A DNA stretch of 11,176 bases. It comes from CAZJDM01 sp964544765 (lineage in GTDB: Bacteria > Bdellovibrionota_B > Oligoflexia > CAYFLR01). Position numbers and translations under genes: made by a program. The notes beneath the pieces were generated by a model that saw nothing but the letters and a program-made list of their open reading frames with translations, was not told where the DNA came from and did not search any database. The stretch spans positions 1-11,176 of the forward strand of contig CAZJDM010000139.1 of assembly GCA_964544765.1 (NCBI GenBank), given 5' to 3'. Below are positions 8,090 through 11,176 of the stretch, piece by piece. The first letter of the stretch is position 1, and the number at the start of each line of letters is the position of its first letter.

Positions 8090-8833
8090 TTAAATTTTTT
8101 GATAAAATATTTCTTCTAAGGTAAGACCATGAGCCGGAGCAGTTACACCGGCATTTTTTCTATCTCTGGAACTTAAAATTTCTTTCAATTTTGGAGAAGC
8201 TATTTTACCTCTGCCTATATCAACCAGTGTACCTACAATGTTACGAACCATCTGTTTTAAAAAACCATCGCCCTCGAAGTAAATATCATAGAAATCATTA
8301 TTTTTTTCGAACCATACATTATAGAGAGTACGAATGGTTGATTGAACCTGAGAACCTGTAGCCATAAAAGCGGCAAAATCATTCTTTCCTAATAACACCT
8401 TACAAGCATCTTTCATTTTATCCCAATCTAACTCATAGGATATATGCCATGCATAATGACGCTTTAGGGGATCTCTGATTATTTTATTATAAATTCTATA
8501 TCTATATATTTTCTTATAGGTATTCTTTATTGGATGAAAATCAGGAGAAACAATTTCACATTCTCTAATAGCAATATCATCAGGTAATAAGGAATTAAGC
8601 CCTTTTAATAAAGAACTTTCTTCCATACGTTTATTGATACTAAAATTAGCCAATAATCCTTTGGAGTGCACCCCAGCATCAGTTCGACTGCATCCCAGTA
8701 TTGATATTTTCTGATTAAATATCACCCCAAGCTTGTCTTCTAAAACACCTTGAATCGTTTTACCATTAGGTTGAATTTGCCAGCCATGATAATTGGAACC
8801 ATCAAAAGAAACTATTAAAAGATAGTTATACAT
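8090..8833 (-). CDS. truA: tRNA pseudouridine(38-40) synthase TruA
   Basis: TruA isomerises uridines 38, 39 and 40 in the anticodon stem-loop of many tRNAs to pseudouridine and acts in the cytoplasm. The family hallmarks are present: N-terminal FDGSNYHGWQIQPNGKTIQG (residues 10-29), the catalytic motif CSRTDAGVHS with Asp52 as nucleophile, a tRNA-contacting middle part with the YRYRIYN stretch, FLKQMVRNIVG near the C-terminus, and the terminal AGVTAPAHGLTLEEIFY. Length (247 residues) is normal for the family. The start is set at ATG 8833-8831, which aligns with the usual TruA N-terminus. A TTG directly upstream (8836-8834) would add one residue. No convincing Shine-Dalgarno site precedes the start, and the upstream gene ends at 8843, so translation is probably coupled to it. 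Confidence 0.97.
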   Translation of the reverse strand: MYNYLLIVSFDGSNYHGWQIQPNGKTIQGVLEDKLGVIFNQKISILGCSRTDAGVHSKGLLANFSINKRMEESSLLKGLNSLLPDDIAIRECEIVSPDFHPIKNTYKKIYRYRIYNKIIRDPLKRHYAWHISYELDWDKMKDACKVLLGKNDFAAFMATGSQVQSTIRTLYNVWFEKNNDFYDIYFEGDGFLKQMVRNIVGTLVDIGRGKIASPKLKEILSSRDRKNAGVTAPAHGLTLEEIFYQKI

Positions 8834-8842
8834 CAAGACAGC

Positions 8843-11020
8843 TTACATCAATTCGTAAATAATACCAAACGTTATCATATTATATGAAAGATCAAATTCT
8901 CTCTCTTTTTCATCAAGAGAACTTTTTCCGATGCTATTCATAAAAACTGAATAATTAGCAAAAAAATGTAAGTTAGTTATACTGTAGAAATTCTCCATTT
9001 GAGCGGCTATGGTTGGTTGTATCCAATCTAGGTTTATCCAAGCACCTACAGACCAAATTATACCCTTACGATTTCCACGAAATCCATCCAATCCCTTTTT
9101 CCCACGAAAAACAATTTCTTGAAATCCAATATTTACATAAGGGGTGAAATATGACTCCGCCAGATAATCAAATTTATATGACAGATAAAGACTAAAAGGA
9201 AATAAAAATATGTTGGTAAACTCATCTATTTCACTATATCTATCAATTTGATTTGAACTAACATCTCTAAAAACTAAAGATTTCCCCTTGTCAGAACAAA
9301 ACCCCAAATATCCACCTATCCCAAGTTTTCCAAAAAAATTAAATAGATAATATTCATATTGAAGCATAATATAAGCATTAGGCTTACCAAAAACAGCTTC
9401 ATATGGACTTTTTTCACGAGGAACCTGTTCCCCCCTAATTCCTTCCATTTTAACAATGTTCCCAAACTTGGTATATTTAGGTAATCCCCCACTAATAGCA
9501 ATACTCCTTCTATCTTTAGATTTATTCCATTGCAGTAAATCACCTAATCCTTCAGCCGGCCCAATAAAAGAAAAGAAAAAAGAAACTATAAAAAGTATAG
9601 GCATTAAAGCTTTTCGGTTTCTGATTGAAACCAATTTATTCATCTTCTTTATTAGCAGAAACGCACTTATAACTAGAACCGTAAATAAAATCAGTGTTGA
9701 CATCACAAAGATCCCAAAAATTCCCCAACCGGAAAATGAGCTTAAAGACAACGCCAATAATGCAAGTAAATAAAAGGGGTATAATAATATTCTGAATGCT
9801 AAACGCCATCCCGGAGAATCTTGAATGAAAGCAGCTATTCTGGGACTATATTGATAGTAAGCTTTTACAAACAGTCGACCTAAAGAATACTTCTCTAAAA
9901 TTAGATCTCTAAATTTACGAAAAACCAATACATGCGATTCTGAGGCAGATCCATAAGTAGCTGTAGCTATAAAACAATAGGCTTCGGTAAATTTTTGCTC
10001 ATCAGTCAAACCATAAAACTCTCCTAAGGAGAACGTTTGAACCGGCTTTGCGGTATAACATTGAGGTTTGGCCCCCTCTTCTGGACGAGCGGTTCCAATC
10101 AATCCCACTTGATCCTTATATAATACTATAAAAGCAACTCGCTTATCATTCTCTAACCCTCTAATCATTGCTTCATCCGAATCCTCAGACTCTTCCATCA
10201 TTTGCAAAGGGGAGTGTTTTGTCTTTATAGCATCAAAATCACACGATTCTAAACAATCAAAGGACTTTCTCCCTTCAAGAACTTCAATGTTATTAAGGTG
10301 TCTATCAGCAACGTTTAAATCATTTAAACATTCTTCGGCAAGTTCCTGTTTCAATCCTGCTCTATCTATTTCCTGAAGATACCAATAATAAATAACATAT
10401 CCGTCAACCACATCTTTTTGGTTATCTTTGGATTTTATCTTGTTATCCTTGGGTTTTGTCCAGGAAACAACTATATGTTCATCAACCCCAGAAACCTTGG
10501 TAACATCCACTTGTTCGATGGGGGGATTTATATCCTTGGTTATAGAATATGAGGTGGTTATAGGATTTTCTCTTCCTTCAAAATGAAATTTAAATTGGAA
10601 ATCTAATGCTGCATCGGCTTGATCTTTTTTACTGATCCACTGATCAAAACCTTCATTATCAGAAAGAGTAAAATAAAATTTACTACAGGTAGTGTTGTTC
10701 CCACATGTAATATGCGTAGAATTACCAGGAAGAGTTAAAAATAAACTTAATTGATATTGGGTCTCATTAGAATTCGATTCATAGTCTTTTTTATCATCCT
10801 TAGGTCCTACTGAAGCTTGAATAATTTCCAGCTTACCCATATTTTTTAAGGATATGTAGAACGTTATTTTTTTGGGAAAATCTTTAAAATCAGAAACAGC
10901 TACCGGATCACTGCTCATCTCAATGACAGTTGGAATAACAGCTGCTTTAAGATGGGAATGAACTAAAAGACTAATAAATATACAGCATAATATCGCCAGT
11001 AAAGATACAAGGCTCTTCAT
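8843..11020 (-). CDS. Exported FN3-like/CFI-box protein fused to an outer-membrane beta-barrel domain (725 aa)
   Basis: The N-terminus has a Sec-type signal peptide (Lys2, hydrophobic 4-20, likely cleavage near Ala27), with no lipobox. A beta-rich domain follows (about 30-160; Cys106/Cys112), then an FN3-like segment (about 165-330; PPIEQVDVTKV, IVVSWTKP, DGYVIYYWY). Residues 349-358 are CFIATATYGS, the CFI-box, continuing into RKFRDLIL, GRLFVKAYYQYSPRIAAFI. Hydrophobic helices lie at about 405-428 and 432-458, and a signal-peptide-like stretch at 471-489. From about 500 onward the protein resembles the MXAN_2562-type outer-membrane beta-barrel (SPYEAVFGKP, LGIGGYLGF, LYLSYKFDYLAESYFTPYVNIGF). 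GGAG (complement of 11029-11032) sets the start. The frame is open throughout. In other genomes the CFI-box is normally C-terminal, so this looks like a fusion of two proteins. Domain names come from pattern recall, not a search. Confidence 0.92.
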   Translation of the reverse strand: MKSLVSLLAILCCIFISLLVHSHLKAAVIPTVIEMSSDPVAVSDFKDFPKKITFYISLKNMGKLEIIQASVGPKDDKKDYESNSNETQYQLSLFLTLPGNSTHITCGNNTTCSKFYFTLSDNEGFDQWISKKDQADAALDFQFKFHFEGRENPITTSYSITKDINPPIEQVDVTKVSGVDEHIVVSWTKPKDNKIKSKDNQKDVVDGYVIYYWYLQEIDRAGLKQELAEECLNDLNVADRHLNNIEVLEGRKSFDCLESCDFDAIKTKHSPLQMMEESEDSDEAMIRGLENDKRVAFIVLYKDQVGLIGTARPEEGAKPQCYTAKPVQTFSLGEFYGLTDEQKFTEAYCFIATATYGSASESHVLVFRKFRDLILEKYSLGRLFVKAYYQYSPRIAAFIQDSPGWRLAFRILLYPFYLLALLALSLSSFSGWGIFGIFVMSTLILFTVLVISAFLLIKKMNKLVSIRNRKALMPILFIVSFFFSFIGPAEGLGDLLQWNKSKDRRSIAISGGLPKYTKFGNIVKMEGIRGEQVPREKSPYEAVFGKPNAYIMLQYEYYLFNFFGKLGIGGYLGFCSDKGKSLVFRDVSSNQIDRYSEIDEFTNIFLFPFSLYLSYKFDYLAESYFTPYVNIGFQEIVFRGKKGLDGFRGNRKGIIWSVGAWINLDWIQPTIAAQMENFYSITNLHFFANYSVFMNSIGKSSLDEKEREFDLSYNMITFGIIYELM

Positions 11021-11044
11021 TAAATTATCTCCAAATGAATTCAG

Positions 11045-11069
11045 AAAACGCCCTAACCTCTTTAGGACG
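11045..11069 (-). other. Terminator-like hairpin in the leader of the 725-residue gene
   Basis: On the - strand CGTCCTAA and TTAGGGCG form an eight-base-pair stem with one G-U pair and an AGAGG loop, followed by four T. It sits 25 bases or so upstream of the start codon. It may be an attenuator, or the end of a transcript entering from beyond the window. The T run is short, so termination is uncertain. Confidence 0.5.
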
Positions 11070-11091
11070 AAGCAGTCGCCTTTATTATGAT

Positions 11092-11121
11092 ACTATATTT
11101 TGATATAGCCTTCCAGTTTAA
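11092..11121 (-). promoter_or_regulatory. Candidate promoter and inverted repeat upstream of the 725-residue gene
   Basis: On the - strand TTAAAC (11121-11116) and TATAGT (11097-11092, five of six -10 matches) are 18 bases apart. A perfect 6-bp inverted repeat (CTATAT / ATATAG, 11093-11108, four-base loop) overlaps the -10 and could be an operator. The -35 match is weak. The repeat is certain; the promoter is a guess. Confidence 0.3.
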
Positions 11122-11134
11122 ATCAGGTGGTAGA

Positions 11135-11154
11135 CCGAATTATTTCTAATCCGG
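11135..11154 (-). other. GAAA-capped RNA hairpin candidate near window end
   Basis: On the - strand CCGGATTA and TAATTCGG pair over eight bases (one G-U) around a GAAA loop, a GNRA tetraloop typical of stable RNAs. G-rich sequence precedes it. It could be part of a structured leader or of an RNA that continues beyond the window. No known RNA family was recognised. Confidence 0.45.
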
Positions 11155-11176
11155 CCCCCAGTTCTCACCCGTCGTG

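Noticed and set aside
9456..9773. 105-residue open frame on the + strand
   Set aside because: It mirrors the membrane-helix region of the 725-residue gene and has no supporting start signals.
11087..11147. 20-residue open frame on + and a further open frame 11109-11176
   Set aside because: No ribosome binding site, too short, and they overlap the inverted repeats. A gene entering from outside cannot be excluded.
11109..11176. tRNA-like GGTGGTAGA and GTTC elements at the window end
   Set aside because: No acceptor or T-arm pairing could be drawn, and the anticodon-like loop has the wrong size.

Overview
The window looks like a chromosomal segment of a low-G+C (about one third G+C by eye) Gram-negative bacterium. 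The Gram-negative call rests on a predicted outer-membrane beta-barrel and on three exported proteins with lipoprotein-type signal peptides. Three features resemble those common in the former Deltaproteobacteria (Bdellovibrionota or Myxococcota-like lineages): an internal CFIATATYGS (CFI-box) segment, a barrel domain resembling the MXAN_2562 type, and a degenerate MopE-like Cys/Asp motif. This placement is an inference. The permissive lipobox residues would also fit a spirochaete-like lineage.

Layout: the left half (151-6904, + strand) carries three large genes for putative lipoproteins. The first is a 939-residue multi-domain beta-rich protein followed by a clear intrinsic terminator. The second is a 541-residue protein with two GATase-like (DUF4350-like) halves. 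The third is a 621-residue protein with a helical N-terminus, a cationic amphipathic segment, a long Gly/Ala hydrophobic region and a roughly 55-residue tandem repeat. Each has its own Shine-Dalgarno site and is separated from the next by 183-259 bp, so they need not be one operon.

The right half (6923-11020) is transcribed from the - strand and converges on the left half with only 18 bp between stop codons. In transcription order it holds a 725-residue exported protein (FN3-like, CFI-box, membrane helices, outer-membrane barrel), truA (tRNA pseudouridine synthase), a small two-helix membrane protein with a coiled-coil tail, and a 207-residue cytoplasmic protein of unknown function. truA starts about 9 bp after the 725-residue gene ends. 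The last two genes may have a promoter of their own.

No tRNA, rRNA, CRISPR array, transposase or phage gene was recognised. The best candidates for something undescribed are the CFI-box/barrel fusion, the 621-residue lipoprotein with membrane-active-looking segments, and a structured leader ahead of the fusion gene. The functions of most genes here cannot be assigned from the sequence alone.
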